Part shown: positions 26,318 through 36,428 of the stretch, piece by piece | Position numbering within the stretch: position 1 is the first letter of the stretch | Layout of the letters: each line of letters opens with the position of its first letter | From: Gammaproteobacteria bacterium | Lineage (GTDB): Bacteria; Pseudomonadota; Gammaproteobacteria; GCA-001735895 | DNA: 64,000 bases | Reading direction: 5' to 3' | NCBI GenBank assembly: GCA_030066085.1 | Contig: JASJCI010000014.1 | Span: 20,349 to 84,348 of the forward strand | Translations under genes and position numbers: made by a program | Notes under the pieces: generated by a model | Databases searched by the model: none | What the model saw: only the letters and a program-made list of their open reading frames with translations | Told to the model about the DNA's origin: nothing

Positions 26318-27202
26318 TCAGCCAGCGGCATCGTCGCGGTCAGCGCGCAGCAGTTCGATCATGGTACTGGAGCCCAGCGATAGCGTGCGCTTGCGCCGGG
26401 TGACGATACCCAGCGGACGGCGCACGTCGAAACCCCGCAGCGGCCTTCCGACCAGGCTGGCATCGACCATGCTTTGTGGCAGTATGCTCCAGCCGAGGTT
26501 GGCCGAGACCATGACCTTGATGGTTTCGAGGTAGTTGGTTTCCAGCGTGATCTTGAGCGGGGCCTTGCGGGTGGCGAACAGGTTGTTGATGATTCGCCGG
26601 GTAAAAGTACCCAGCGATGGCAGGATTGCCGGATAAGCGAGCAGTTCGGATGGATCGATCTCGGCCGCCGATGCGAGGGCGTGATCGGTCGCCAGCACCG
26701 CGATCAGGCGATCGATCCAGATGGCTTCGCAGGCAATTCTCGGATCGGGGTTTTCGGGCAGGGTGACCACGGCCAGTTCGAGTTCGTTGTTCGCGACTCC
26801 CTGGCAGGCATCTTCCGAATCCATGAAGTGGATGTCGAGATCTACCGCCGGGTAGCGCTGCTTGAAGCCCCTGAGTACCCGCGGCAGGCGATGCAGGCCG
26901 ATGTGATGACTGGTGGCCAGCGTCAGGCTGCCCGACGGCGCATCCAGTTGATGGCTGATGCCGGAACGGAAGGTCTCGAGCTCGTTCAGAATCCTTTCCG
27001 CGTGCGGTCTGAAGGCCTGGCCGTTGGGCGTCAGGATGCTGCGTTTGCCGATCCGGTCGAACAGGCTGACGTTGACGTTTTGCTCGAGCTGGCGAATACG
27101 TTTGCTGACCGCCGGCTGGGTAACGTGCAGGCGCTCCGCGGCGAGTGAAAAAGACTCGAGTTCCGCAACCGCGAGGAAAGCCCGGATTTGTGCCAACTGC
27201 AT
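26318..27202 (-). CDS. LysR-family regulator divergent from leuC
   Basis: This 294-residue LysR protein has an N-terminal helix-turn-helix (MQLAQIRAFLAVAELESFSL, RLHVTQPAVSKRIRQLEQ) and a CbbR/CysB-like effector domain from about residue 88. It is divergent from leuC across a 98-base gap that holds two ATTC/GAAT inverted repeats, one with T-N11-A geometry. By position it could regulate the leu operon and itself. It could also be an unrelated sensor: gammaproteobacterial leu regulators differ (LeuO in enterics), and the effector cannot be read. Confidence 0.9.
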   Translation of the reverse strand: MQLAQIRAFLAVAELESFSLAAERLHVTQPAVSKRIRQLEQNVNVSLFDRIGKRSILTPNGQAFRPHAERILNELETFRSGISHQLDAPSGSLTLATSHHIGLHRLPRVLRGFKQRYPAVDLDIHFMDSEDACQGVANNELELAVVTLPENPDPRIACEAIWIDRLIAVLATDHALASAAEIDPSELLAYPAILPSLGTFTRRIINNLFATRKAPLKITLETNYLETIKVMVSANLGWSILPQSMVDASLVGRPLRGFDVRRPLGIVTRRKRTLSLGSSTMIELLRADRDDAAG

Positions 27203-27208
27203 TTATGT

Positions 27209-27223
27209 ATTCTAGTATGGAAT
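27209..27223. promoter_or_regulatory. LysR box (T-N11-A) between the lysR gene and leuC
   Basis: ATTC-N7-GAAT is a perfect 4-bp-arm inverted repeat that satisfies T-N11-A. It begins 7 bases upstream of the LysR ATG and lies at the -35 position relative to a candidate leuC -10 (TATTAT, 27236-27241), where LysR proteins typically contact RNA polymerase. Confidence 0.55.
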
Positions 27224-27235
27224 CAAAACAATAAA

Positions 27236-27241
27236 TATTAT
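27236..27241 (+). promoter_or_regulatory. Candidate -10 of the leuC promoter
   Basis: TATTAT matches the sigma-70 -10 at five of six positions. No acceptable -35 lies at 16-18 bases, which is typical of activator-dependent promoters. The LysR box overlaps the expected -35 zone. Confidence 0.45.
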
Positions 27242-27250
27242 GAATTAGAG

Positions 27251-27276
27251 TTATTCTTGCGTCGAGCGTAGAATAA
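27251..27276. promoter_or_regulatory. Second inverted repeat in the leuC leader
   Basis: TTATTC and GAATAA arms (6 bp, perfect) are separated by 14 bases. They share the ATTC/GAAT half-site with the LysR box and lie just downstream of the presumed leuC start point, where binding would repress. Confidence 0.45.
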
Positions 27277-27300
27277 CGCCGTTCCAACCGGGTGACTCGC

Positions 27301-28707
27301 ATGGCAGGCAGAACCTTATACGACAAGATCTGGGATTTGCACCAGGTCCGGCGCAACGACGACGGTACCTCGTTGCTGTATATCGACCGGCACCTCGTGC
27401 ACGAAGTAACCTCGGCGCAGGCCTTCGAGGGACTCGAACTGGCCGACCGACCGCTATGGCGACGCGATTCGATTCTCGCGGTAGCCGATCACAACGTGCC
27501 GACCGTCGGCCAGGCGCAGGGTATTGCCGATCCGGTGTCGCGCCTGCAGGTCGAAACACTGGACCGGAACTGCGAACGTTTCGACGTAACCGAATTCAGG
27601 CTCGGCGATCCGCGCAACGGCATCGTCCACGTGGTGGGCCCGGAGCAGGGGGCGACGCTGCCCGGTATGACCGTGGTCTGTGGCGATTCGCACACCTCCA
27701 CGCACGGCGCTTTCGCGGCACTGGCCTTCGGTATCGGCACGTCCGAGGTCGAGCACGTGATGGCAACCCAGTGCCTGATTCAGCAGAAGTCGAAAAACAT
27801 GCGCGTGCGCATCGAAGGCGCGGTCGGCCCGGGCGTTACCGCCAAGGATATCGTGCTGCACATCATCGGCGTTATCGGTACCGCCGGCGGTACCGGGCAC
27901 GCGATCGAGTTTGCCGGCGAGGCGATTCGCAACCTGTCGATGGAAGGCCGCATGACGGTTTGTAACATGACCATCGAGGCCGGCGCGCGCGCGGGCCTGA
28001 TAGCCTGTGATCAGACGACGCTGGATTACGTGCGCGGTCGGCCCTACGGACCACGTGAAGATCACTGGCAGCAGGCGGTCGCATCATGGCAGGATCTGCA
28101 CAGCGATGACGATGCGCAGTTCGATCGCGAGGTCGAGATCGATGCCGCCGACATCGCGCCGCAGGTGACCTGGGGTACGTCGCCGGAAATGGTTTGCAGC
28201 GTCGCCGATGCGGTACCCGATCCGGCCGCCGAGATCGATACCGTGCGCGCCACCGGCATGCGCGGCGCGCTCGAGTACATGGGCCTCGAAGCCGGTACCG
28301 CCATTCGCGACATACCCCTGGACAAGGTCTTCATCGGCTCCTGCACCAACTCGCGCATCGAGGATTTGCGTGCCGCCGCGAAGGTGGCCGAGGGCCGCCG
28401 GGTGGCGGGTAACGTCAAGCTGGCGATGGTGGTTCCGGGGTCGGGACTGGTCAAGCAGCAGGCCGAGGCCGAGGGTCTCGACCGCATCTTCATCGACGCC
28501 GGTTTCGAATGGCGCGAACCGGGCTGTTCCATGTGCCTGGCAATGAATGCCGATCGGCTCGAACCCGGCGAACGCTGCGCGTCGACATCGAACCGTAACT
28601 TCGAGGGCCGCCAGGGCCAGGGTGGGCGCACCCACCTGGTATCGCCGGCGATGGCCGCGGCCGCCGCGGTGCATGGCCATTTTGTCGATGTGCGCGAACT
28701 GGACTGA
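27301..28707 (+). CDS. leuC: 3-isopropylmalate dehydratase large subunit
   Basis: LeuC (468 residues) holds the [4Fe-4S] cluster and with LeuD isomerises 2- to 3-isopropylmalate in leucine synthesis. Visible hallmarks are the N-terminal [35 protein letters not shown], and the three cluster Cys in IGSCTNSR and CSMC near the C-terminus. ATG 27301 is used rather than an in-frame GTG three codons upstream. It is the first gene of a leuCDB-asd-usg run, with leuD 8 bases downstream. Confidence 0.97.
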   Translation: MAGRTLYDKIWDLHQVRRNDDGTSLLYIDRHLVHEVTSAQAFEGLELADRPLWRRDSILAVADHNVPTVGQAQGIADPVSRLQVETLDRNCERFDVTEFRLGDPRNGIVHVVGPEQGATLPGMTVVCGDSHTSTHGAFAALAFGIGTSEVEHVMATQCLIQQKSKNMRVRIEGAVGPGVTAKDIVLHIIGVIGTAGGTGHAIEFAGEAIRNLSMEGRMTVCNMTIEAGARAGLIACDQTTLDYVRGRPYGPREDHWQQAVASWQDLHSDDDAQFDREVEIDAADIAPQVTWGTSPEMVCSVADAVPDPAAEIDTVRATGMRGALEYMGLEAGTAIRDIPLDKVFIGSCTNSRIEDLRAAAKVAEGRRVAGNVKLAMVVPGSGLVKQQAEAEGLDRIFIDAGFEWREPGCSMCLAMNADRLEPGERCASTSNRNFEGRQGQGGRTHLVSPAMAAAAAVHGHFVDVRELD

Positions 28708-28715
28708 GCAACGAG

Positions 28716-29363
28716 ATGGATAAATTCGAAACCTTTACCGGCGTAGTTGCGGCAATCGATCGGCCGAATATCGACACCGATGCGATTATCCCGAAACAAT
28801 ACCTGAAATCGATCAAGCGTTCCGGCTTCGGCGTGAACCTGTTCGATGACTGGCGCTACCTGGATCCCGGCGCGCCCGGTGATGATCACTCGCGGCGTCG
28901 TCCGAATCCGGATTTTGTCCTCAACCAGGACGCCTTTGCCGCAACCAGTATCCTGCTGGCACGGGAAAACTTCGGCTGCGGGTCGTCGCGCGAACACGCG
29001 GTCTGGGCGCTGCTGGATTTCGGTATCCGGGTTGTCATTGCCCCCAGTTTTGCCGACATCTTCTATAACAACTCGTTCAAGAACGGCCTGCTGCCGATTG
29101 CGCTCGAAACCACGCAGGTCGACCGGCTGTTCGCCGCGCTCGGCGCGAGCGACGATTACCGGCTTACGATCGATCTCGAGCGCCAGTGTGTCATCGATCC
29201 CGAAGGTGTCGAGGCGACCTTCGAGGTAGACGCCTTTCGCCGCCATTGCCTGCTCAACGGCCTGGACGACATCGGCCTGACGATGCAGTACGCGGACGAG
29301 ATTCGCGACTTCGAGCAAGCCTACTACGCGCGCTCCCCGTGGCTCGAGCGAGCGCCGTCGTGA
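28716..29363 (+). CDS. leuD: 3-isopropylmalate dehydratase small subunit
   Basis: LeuD (215 residues) supplies the swivelling domain of isopropylmalate isomerase. The [18 protein letters not shown] start region, the [16 protein letters not shown] substrate loop and the [18 protein letters not shown] motif are all conserved. Its length and N-terminus match the proteobacterial short form. The stop overlaps the leuB GTG by 4 bases (GTGA), so leuB is translationally coupled. Confidence 0.97.
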   Translation: MDKFETFTGVVAAIDRPNIDTDAIIPKQYLKSIKRSGFGVNLFDDWRYLDPGAPGDDHSRRRPNPDFVLNQDAFAATSILLARENFGCGSSREHAVWALLDFGIRVVIAPSFADIFYNNSFKNGLLPIALETTQVDRLFAALGASDDYRLTIDLERQCVIDPEGVEATFEVDAFRRHCLLNGLDDIGLTMQYADEIRDFEQAYYARSPWLERAPS

Positions 29364-30442
29364 GTGCCAGGATAGCGGTACTGCCGGGCGACGGCATCGG
29401 CCCGGAAATCGTCGCCGAGGCCGGCAAGGTGCTCGCCTGCCTGCAGCAGGATTTCGGCCTGGTTGCCGAGATCGAGCAGGCCGCGGTCGGCGGCGCGGGC
29501 TATGACGCTGCCGGCGATCCGCTGCCGGAGGCCACGCTGGCGTTGTGCCGCGAGGCCGACGCCATCCTGTTCGGCGCGATCGGCGGTCCCGCGTACGATG
29601 GTCTCGAGCGCGAGCTGCGGCCCGAAAAAGGCCTGCTGCGGTTGCGCTCCGAGCTGGGCCTGTTCTCCAACCTGCGGCCGGCCATCCTCTACCCCCAGCT
29701 TGCCGAGGCTTCGAGTCTCAAGCGCGAACTGGTCGCCGGCCTCGATCTCATGATCGTGCGCGAGCTGACCGGCGGAATCTACTTCGGGCAGCCGCGCGGC
29801 ATTCGCGAACTCGACAGCGGCGAGCGCGAGGGGTTCAACACGCTGGTGTACGCCGAGCACGAAATCGAGCGCATCGCGCGTTCAGCCTGCGAGATCGCGA
29901 TGCTGCGCGAGGGTAAACTGTGCTCGGTCGACAAGGCCAACGTGCTCGAGGTTTCGGAACTCTGGCGCGAAGTGGTGTCGGCGGTTGCCGCGGATTATCC
30001 CGGGATCGAACTCAGTCACCTCTACGTGGACAACGCGTCGATGCAGCTGGTGCGCGCGCCGAAACAGTTCGACGTGATGGTTACATCCAACATGTTCGGC
30101 GATATCCTGTCGGATACGGCGGCAATGTTGACCGGTTCTATCGGCATGCTGCCGTCGGCCTCGCTGGATGCCGATGGCAAGGGTATGTACGAGCCGATTC
30201 ACGGTTCGGCGCCGGATATCGCCGGCGAGGGACTGGCCAATCCGCTGGCCACCATCCTGTCGCTGGCGATGCTGATGCGCTACAGCCTCGGCCAGGGCGA
30301 GCTTGCGCAGCGTATCGAGGCCGCGGTCGGGCAGGTGCTCGACCAGGGCCTGCGTACGGCCGATATTGCCGCTGCCGGCGAAGCTGTCGCTACCGCCGTG
30401 ATGGGTGACGCCGTGGTGGCGGCCCTGAGAGCGCAGACTTGA
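29360..30442 (+). CDS. leuB: 3-isopropylmalate dehydrogenase
   Basis: LeuB (360 residues) oxidises and decarboxylates 3-isopropylmalate with NAD. Seen are the N-terminal [18 protein letters not shown], the [14 protein letters not shown] substrate motif, the metal-ligand segment YVDNASMQL and the NAD-binding [14 protein letters not shown]. The start is GTG 29360, overlapping the leuD stop; the frame is open well upstream inside leuD but carries no conserved sequence there. A 22-base gap with TGGAGAATCGCG leads to asd. Confidence 0.96.
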   Translation: MSARIAVLPGDGIGPEIVAEAGKVLACLQQDFGLVAEIEQAAVGGAGYDAAGDPLPEATLALCREADAILFGAIGGPAYDGLERELRPEKGLLRLRSELGLFSNLRPAILYPQLAEASSLKRELVAGLDLMIVRELTGGIYFGQPRGIRELDSGEREGFNTLVYAEHEIERIARSACEIAMLREGKLCSVDKANVLEVSELWREVVSAVAADYPGIELSHLYVDNASMQLVRAPKQFDVMVTSNMFGDILSDTAAMLTGSIGMLPSASLDADGKGMYEPIHGSAPDIAGEGLANPLATILSLAMLMRYSLGQGELAQRIEAAVGQVLDQGLRTADIAAAGEAVATAVMGDAVVAALRAQT

Positions 30443-30464
30443 TCACTATTTCTGGAGAATCGCG

Positions 30465-31580
30465 ATGAAGCGGGTAGGTTTTGTCGGCTGGCGTGGCATG
30501 GTCGGCTCGGTGTTGATGCAGCGTATGCTTGACGAAGGAGACTTCGAGCACATCGACGAGCCGGTCTTCTTCACCACTTCGCAGCAGGGCCAGCCGGGCC
30601 CGGATATCGGGCGCGAAACGCCGCCGCTGGCGGACGCGCTGGACTTCGATGCGCTGAGCGCGATGGACGTAATCGTCACCTGCCAGGGCGGGGATTACAC
30701 CCGGCGCGTTTTTTCCGACCTGCGGGGCAGCGGCTGGGATGGATACTGGATCGATGCGGCCTCCACCCTGCGCATGGCGGATCACAGCGTAATCGTGCTC
30801 GACCCGGTTAACCGCCACGTCATCGACTCGGCGCTGGAGCGGGGCTGTCGTGATTTCATCGGCGGTAACTGCACTGTCAGCCTGATGATGATGGGCATGG
30901 CCGGGCTGCTGCAGCAGGACCTGGTCGAGTGGGCCAGCGTCATGACTTACCAGGCTGCCTCGGGCGGTGGCGCACGTCACATGCGCGAACTGCTGGCGGG
31001 CATGGGCAGCCTGCATGCCAGCGTCAGCGACCTGCTCGCCGACCCCGCTTCGGCGATCCTCGATATCGACCGGCGGGTCACCGACTGCATGCGCGCGTCG
31101 GAGTTTCCGCATGAACAGTTCGGTGCGCCGCTGGCAGGCAGCCTGATTGCGTGGATCGATTCACGCCTCGACAACGGCCAGAGTCGGGAAGAGTGGAAGG
31201 GTGGCGTCGAGGCCAACAAGATTCTCGGCCTGGCCGACGGGCAACTGCCGATCGACGGTCTCTGCGTCCGTATCGGCGCGATGCGTTGCCACTCGCAGGC
31301 GCTGACCGTCAAACTCAGGCGTAACCTGCCCATGGACGAGATCGAGCAGATCCTGGCCGAGGCCAATCAATGGGTCAGCGTGATCCCGAACGATCGCCAG
31401 CCGACGATGGATGCACTGTCACCGGCCGCGGTAACCGGCACCCTGGACATACCGGTCGGCCGTCTGCGCAAACTCAATATCGGCGACGAGTACCTCGCCG
31501 CGTTTACCGTCGGCGACCAGTTGCTGTGGGGCGCGGCCGAGCCCCTGCGGCGCATGCTCGATATCCTGCGTCAGCGCTGA
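30465..31580 (+). CDS. asd: Aspartate-semialdehyde dehydrogenase
   Basis: Asd (371 residues) reduces aspartyl phosphate to the semialdehyde, the branch point to Lys/diaminopimelate, Met and Thr. It belongs to the gammaproteobacterial (E. coli/Vibrio) subfamily: [20 protein letters not shown] nucleotide site, nucleophile Cys136 in [11 protein letters not shown], and the [13 protein letters not shown] and HEQFG-type substrate motifs. ATG 30465 has a strong GGAG. The usg-like paralogue starts one base after the stop. Confidence 0.97.
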   Translation: MKRVGFVGWRGMVGSVLMQRMLDEGDFEHIDEPVFFTTSQQGQPGPDIGRETPPLADALDFDALSAMDVIVTCQGGDYTRRVFSDLRGSGWDGYWIDAASTLRMADHSVIVLDPVNRHVIDSALERGCRDFIGGNCTVSLMMMGMAGLLQQDLVEWASVMTYQAASGGGARHMRELLAGMGSLHASVSDLLADPASAILDIDRRVTDCMRASEFPHEQFGAPLAGSLIAWIDSRLDNGQSREEWKGGVEANKILGLADGQLPIDGLCVRIGAMRCHSQALTVKLRRNLPMDEIEQILAEANQWVSVIPNDRQPTMDALSPAAVTGTLDIPVGRLRKLNIGDEYLAAFTVGDQLLWGAAEPLRRMLDILRQR

Positions 31581-31581
31581 C

Positions 31582-32532
31582 ATGGAAGCGCGCATCGCGC
31601 TTGCGCCCGCCGCCGGTCTCGCGGCCGAGGCGATACTCGAGCGACTGGATGAATCCGGCCTGCCGCCGGATTCCCTGGTTTTGCTGGACGTTGCGACCCA
31701 TGCGGGTGAACGACTGGCTTACGGCGGCACCCACCTGCGGATCGAAGACCAGGCCGAATACGATTTCGGCGACTGTGCGCTGCTGTTGCTGCCGCAGCAG
31801 GATCCGGCGCTGGTCGAACGCGCCGCCGCCGCGGGCTGTATCGTACTGAGCCATGAATTGCCACGCAGCCTGCCGCTGCTTTTTACCGCTCCCGGCCAGC
31901 AAGAGCCGGTGCTCGACTACACCGCCGATCGCTTTCGCGTGGCCGGCCCGGAACTCGCCTGCATCCTGCCATCGCTGGTCCTGCTGGAGCGGAATTTCGG
32001 CCTCGAGGCCGTCAACCTGGTCACCCTGCGCAGCGCCGAATTTCACGGCCGGGCAGGCGTCGAGGAACTGGCGGCGCAGACCATCAGCCTGCTCAACGCG
32101 CGCGAGGCCGCACACGCGATATTCCCGGCGCAGCTGGCGTTCAACCTGTTGCCGGAGCGGGGCGACCCGGGCTTGCTGGCGGATCTGCGGGGCATTTTGG
32201 TAAATAGTTCATATACTGCCATGCAGCAAAGCGTTAATGTACCGCTGTTCCACGGTTTCGTCGCCGCGCTGCAGCTGCGTCTTGCGACCCGCTTCGATCT
32301 CGCGGAAGTCGAGGGCTGTCTTGCGGGAGGCGATCGACTGCTGGTCAGGCACGAGCAGACGAGCCCGATTTCGGATTGTAATCAATCGTTTAGCGGTATC
32401 ATTTCGCAACTGGAAACGAATCCCGACCAACCCCCGGACCTGCAGTTCTGGATCGTCGCCGATCCGCTGCGTTACGGCCTGGCCAACAATTACGTGAATG
32501 TTACAGAGTTTTTGCTAAAATCGTATCTATAA
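31582..32532 (+). CDS. usg: USG-1-like Asd paralogue lacking the catalytic Cys
   Basis: This 316-residue protein is a diverged Asd-fold paralogue found next to asd in Pseudomonas-type genomes (USG-1). The dimerisation-domain motifs are partly kept (FNLLPERGD, SSYTAMQQSVNVPLFHG), but the dinucleotide-binding loop is degenerate and no Cys sits at the GGNC nucleophile position, where ACILPS appears instead. It is therefore unlikely to be a dehydrogenase; the role is unknown, possibly scaffolding. It ends 122 bases before fimV, the transcript boundary suggested by the AT-rich promoter region. Confidence 0.88.
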   Translation: MEARIALAPAAGLAAEAILERLDESGLPPDSLVLLDVATHAGERLAYGGTHLRIEDQAEYDFGDCALLLLPQQDPALVERAAAAGCIVLSHELPRSLPLLFTAPGQQEPVLDYTADRFRVAGPELACILPSLVLLERNFGLEAVNLVTLRSAEFHGRAGVEELAAQTISLLNAREAAHAIFPAQLAFNLLPERGDPGLLADLRGILVNSSYTAMQQSVNVPLFHGFVAALQLRLATRFDLAEVEGCLAGGDRLLVRHEQTSPISDCNQSFSGIISQLETNPDQPPDLQFWIVADPLRYGLANNYVNVTEFLLKSYL

Positions 32533-32549
32533 TCTATAGTTACCTTTGC

Positions 32550-32578
32550 TTGTGAAAGTGCTTTCTTTAAAGTAAATT
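32550..32578 (+). promoter_or_regulatory. Candidate sigma-70 promoter of fimV
   Basis: TTGTGA (32550-32555), a 17-base spacer and TAAATT (32573-32578) lie in an AT-rich patch 77 bases before the fimV start. Hexamer matches are four of six each, with ideal spacing. Confidence 0.55.
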
Positions 32579-32654
32579 CTCTGACTGTAATGATAGGTGC
32601 ATGGAATTCCGGCACTTTATATAAGAATTGGGTTGGGGAGCTGGGAGACTAAAC

Positions 32655-35600
32655 GTGCGTAATCTGGGACTCATATTGGCATTGTGGTCGGCGGTACTTT
32701 TACCGACGAACAGCCTTGCATTAGGTCTGGGCGAGATTGAGGTCAAGTCTTTCCTGAACCAGCCGCTCAACGCCGAAATCGAAGTCATATCCGCCCGACC
32801 CGGCGAGATCGATGACCTGCTGGTCAGCCTGGCGTCGCGCGACGCGTTTACCCGGGCCGGCCTTTCCAGGCCGCGCCACCTCACCGATCTCCGCTTCGCC
32901 GTGCGCAAGGACGAATCGGGAGAAACCGCGGTTGTAGTGGTTACTACCAAGGACGCCGTCAAGGAGCCGTTTCTCAATTTCCTGATCGAAGCCGACTGGT
33001 CCAAGGGCCGCGTGCTGCGCGAATTCACCATCCTGCTCGATCCACCTTTTTACGCCGATCAACCCGCACCGGCAACCGAGACCGCGGCCGCGGTACCCGA
33101 GCCGACCTACAGCGACGAGCAGAGCGTCAGCGCCATCGTCGAGCAGGCCGGCGTTACCACGACCACCGAGCCGGACAGCGCGGTGGCGGAGAGCGAACCC
33201 ATCGCCGAGCCGATCGCGATGGCGGACGAGAGCCCGCAGCCCGAGCCCGCCAGCGACGAATACGTCAGTGACGCAACGCAAAACATCATCGAGGGTGATG
33301 TTTTGGTCGTTAAGGGCGACACCCTCTGGAGCATCGCGTCGCGCTTCAAGGACGATGCCCACAGCATGGCGCAGGTCATGCTGGCATTTCAACGTGCCAA
33401 CCCCGAAGCCTTTACCGACGGCAACATCAACAACATGAAGGAAGGCGCGATCCTGCGCGCACCGAGCGCGCTGGAACTCGACGCCATGGGCCAGCAGGAA
33501 GCCTATGCCGAGGTGCTGGTGCAAAACGGGCTCTGGGATGAATACGTCGCCCGCGTCACCGGTACCGAACCCGCGATGGCGACCCAGACCGATGATGTCA
33601 TGGCAGGTGAGAGCGATGCCGCCGAACAGGTCGGTGAACTCAGCCTGGTGATGCCCGCCGAGGGTGATAGCGAGTCGACCGGCATCAGCGATTCGGCCGA
33701 TGTCGACGAATTGCGCACCAAGCTCGCGCTGGCGGAAGAAGAACTGGATGCGGCGCGTATCGAAAATGCCGAACTCGAATCGCGCATCGCCGAACTGCAG
33801 GCTCGCCTGAGCAAGGTCGAAGAGCTGCAGAAGATGGTCGAAATCGAGGACGACAGCCTTGCCCAGCTCGAAGCCCAGCAGGCTGCCGAGGATGAGATGG
33901 CTGGCGAAGAACTCGTTGCCGACGAGAGTGTCGACATGGCGAGCGAAAGCGAGCCGGTCGTGCCCGAGGAGGCCGTCAGCGAGGCTATCCAGGCTGACGA
34001 GGAAGCCCTGCTCGAGGAATTGCTGGCCGAGGAAGCAGCGGCACAGGCGGAAGAGCAGGCGGCGATCGATGGCGGCAGCGCTGCAACCGATAGCGGCGCT
34101 GAAGAAGTAGCGGCGCTTGACGAAGCCCTGGTCGAAGACGAAATGGTCAGCGACGAGATGGCCGACGACACGATGGCCGACGATGAAATGCTGGACGACG
34201 AGCTCGCCGCGGATGAAACCGCCGTGACCGAGGAGAGCGAGACCACCGCTCCGGCACCGCCTCCCGTAGTCATTACAGAACCGGCCCGCGAGCCCTCGAT
34301 GCTGGACGGCATCCTGCCGCCCGAGATCGTCGACATGCTGCCCTCGCTGGGCGGTCTCGGCGCCATGCTGGGCAATCCGATCGTGCTCGCCGCGCTCGGC
34401 GGCGTGGTTGTGCTGTTGCTGGTACTGATGCTGCTCAAGCGACGCCGCGCGGCTGCCGACGAAGACGATACCGTTGTCACGCCGGTCAACGAAGACGACA
34501 TGTTTGCCGGCGAGGAAGAGGAAGAGCTGACACCGATTCATCTGGCCGACGGCAGCGGCCCCGACGAGACCGATATCAAGGTTCCGGCCGACGAAGACAT
34601 GATGCCGGCGCAGCAGCCGGCCGAGGAAGTGGCCGAGGATGATTTCGACCAGGCTGCCGTCGCGGCGGAAGTCGAGACGCCGGAACCCGAAGCCCCGGCA
34701 CCGGCGGCCCCGTCCGAGCAGGACGACGTGCTCAACGAGGTCGACGTCTACCTTGCCTACGGGCTTTACGACAACGCCGAAGAGCTGTTGAGCTCGAACC
34801 TGGTCGAAAACCCGGACAGGGCGGATTACCGCGCCAAGTTGCTCGATACCTACTTTGCCACCAAGAAGGCCGATGCTTTTGTCGACGAGGCGGAAAAGCT
34901 GAAATCGATGGGTGACGCAGCGTCGCCCTACTGGGATCGTGTGCAGATCATGGGATACGAACTCGCGCCCGACAACGCGCTGTTCTCGGATGCCAAGGAT
35001 AGCGGACTCAGCGCGGCTGATCTCGAGTTCACCAAGCCGCAGGAGGCCGATTTCGACCTGGGTGCGGGGGACGAGGACGACACCAATTTCTCGACTACCG
35101 ACTTCAATCTCGGCGAAGAGGATACCGGCGGAGACTTTACCGATACGCAGAACATGGGCGAGGCGGGTGAAATTGCCGAAACCCAGCAGATACCGCAACT
35201 CGAGGGGCTGCCGGATCTCGACGAGGACGACGAGACCAATATCGGCGCCGAGGCCCTGGGCGACTCGAGCGAGACGGAACTCGAGCTGCCCGATGAAATT
35301 GGCGACGAGCTCGAGTTTTCGATGGAGGAAGACGAGCCGACCCCTGCCGCCGAGGCCACCAGCGTACTCGATCTGCCGGACGATCTGGATCTTGGCGGCG
35401 AGGAAGACCAGGATCTCGATCTTGACGCGGCCGACGTCGACATGGACGAAATTGCTGCCGAGTTCGATGCCGCTGACGACGAAACCGGTAGCGGTGACGA
35501 GTCCGAGATGGACCTGGGCGCCGAGTTCGAGGCCGCCCTTGAAGACGCCGACGATCTCGATCTCGACGATGCGGAAATGATCCCGTTCGGTGACGACGAC

Positions 35601-36260
35601 GAGGAGCCTACCAGCGTCGAAGCCACTACCGACGAGGACGCGGTCGAGTTGTCGCCCCCGGAAGAAACGACAGAATACGAAGCAACGTCGGTGATTACGC
35701 CCAACTACGAGGATACCGAGGTCGTGCCGGCCGCGGCCGAGGAAGCTCTTTCGCTCGACGATGACGCCAGCGAAATCGATCTCGGCATGGACGACACGTC
35801 GATGATGGCCGAGGATTCCGAGCAAACGGGTGAACTGAATCTCGATACCGGTGAGCTGCAGCTGCCGGGCGATGATGATGACGACGACGAAGATATTTCG
35901 ATCATCGACTTCGGTGGTGATGATTTTGTCGAACCCACCGATGTCGTCGAATCCATCGACGACGAAGCGGTCGCGATGGATGTCGACGCTGACGATGGCG
36001 AGGAAGTGAAGACCGGGACCTTTGCTCCGGGCGACTTCGAAGAGCCCACCGCGGCTACCGAATCGATCGCGGATATCGATGACATCGGCGACCTCATGCT
36101 GCCGGACGACGTCGACGAGGTTTCGACCAAGCTCGATCTCGCGCGTGCCTTCATCGACATGGGCGATACCGAGGGTGCTCGCGGCAGTCTCGAGGAAGTC
36201 ATCGCGGAAGGCAACGAAGAGCAGAAAACGGAAGCAAAGGCCCTGCTGGACCAGATCTGA
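32655..36260 (+). CDS. fimV: FimV-like polar hub / peptidoglycan-binding protein
   Basis: FimV organises the cell pole (type IV pilus, twitching, cAMP signalling) in Pseudomonas. This 1201-residue version has a signal peptide, the FimV N-terminal domain (LGLGEIEVKSFLNQPLNAEI), a LysM domain (about 214-268, VLVVKGDTLWSIASRF), a Glu-rich coiled coil (about 350-410), one membrane helix (about 570-592, then KRRR) and a TPR-like segment (about 692-755). A very acidic cytoplasmic region follows, then a C-terminal FimV domain (STKLDLARAFIDMGDTEGAR). GTG 32655 is chosen because GGGAG precedes it; a TTG nine codons earlier has no support. No other pilus gene is in the window. Confidence 0.93.
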   Translation: MRNLGLILALWSAVLLPTNSLALGLGEIEVKSFLNQPLNAEIEVISARPGEIDDLLVSLASRDAFTRAGLSRPRHLTDLRFAVRKDESGETAVVVVTTKDAVKEPFLNFLIEADWSKGRVLREFTILLDPPFYADQPAPATETAAAVPEPTYSDEQSVSAIVEQAGVTTTTEPDSAVAESEPIAEPIAMADESPQPEPASDEYVSDATQNIIEGDVLVVKGDTLWSIASRFKDDAHSMAQVMLAFQRANPEAFTDGNINNMKEGAILRAPSALELDAMGQQEAYAEVLVQNGLWDEYVARVTGTEPAMATQTDDVMAGESDAAEQVGELSLVMPAEGDSESTGISDSADVDELRTKLALAEEELDAARIENAELESRIAELQARLSKVEELQKMVEIEDDSLAQLEAQQAAEDEMAGEELVADESVDMASESEPVVPEEAVSEAIQADEEALLEELLAEEAAAQAEEQAAIDGGSAATDSGAEEVAALDEALVEDEMVSDEMADDTMADDEMLDDELAADETAVTEESETTAPAPPPVVITEPAREPSMLDGILPPEIVDMLPSLGGLGAMLGNPIVLAALGGVVVLLLVLMLLKRRRAAADEDDTVVTPVNEDDMFAGEEEEELTPIHLADGSGPDETDIKVPADEDMMPAQQPAEEVAEDDFDQAAVAAEVETPEPEAPAPAAPSEQDDVLNEVDVYLAYGLYDNAEELLSSNLVENPDRADYRAKLLDTYFATKKADAFVDEAEKLKSMGDAASPYWDRVQIMGYELAPDNALFSDAKDSGLSAADLEFTKPQEADFDLGAGDEDDTNFSTTDFNLGEEDTGGDFTDTQNMGEAGEIAETQQIPQLEGLPDLDEDDETNIGAEALGDSSETELELPDEIGDELEFSMEEDEPTPAAEATSVLDLPDDLDLGGEEDQDLDLDAADVDMDEIAAEFDAADDETGSGDESEMDLGAEFEAALEDADDLDLDDAEMIPFGDDDEEPTSVEATTDEDAVELSPPEETTEYEATSVITPNYEDTEVVPAAAEEALSLDDDASEIDLGMDDTSMMAEDSEQTGELNLDTGELQLPGDDDDDDEDISIIDFGGDDFVEPTDVVESIDDEAVAMDVDADDGEEVKTGTFAPGDFEEPTAATESIADIDDIGDLMLPDDVDEVSTKLDLARAFIDMGDTEGARGSLEEVIAEGNEEQKTEAKALLDQI

Positions 36261-36296
36261 GCTGGCGCTCGACTGCTTTTTCCGCGGAAGAAAACG

Positions 36297-36325
36297 AACC
36301 CGCTGCAGCGCAGCGGGTTTTTTTT
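36297..36325 (+). terminator. Rho-independent terminator after fimV
   Basis: An 8-bp stem (ACCCGCTG / CAGCGGGT) with a 5-base loop is followed by eight T. It starts 37 bases after the fimV stop and separates fimV from truA. Confidence 0.93.
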
Positions 36326-36428
36326 GGCCGTCCGCCGGTAAACTGGAAAAAACCGCCGGATGCCCCATCTAACACGCCGGGAAACAGGCAGGTCGTAGCA
36401 TGCGCGGACTGGTCAAAGGTAGCTGGAG

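Noticed and set aside
32721..36368. 1215-codon open frame antisense to fimV
   Set aside because: The acidic, GAC/GAG/GAT-rich codons of fimV read as stop-free Val/Leu/Ile-rich sequence on the other strand. The translation is low complexity and unlike any family.
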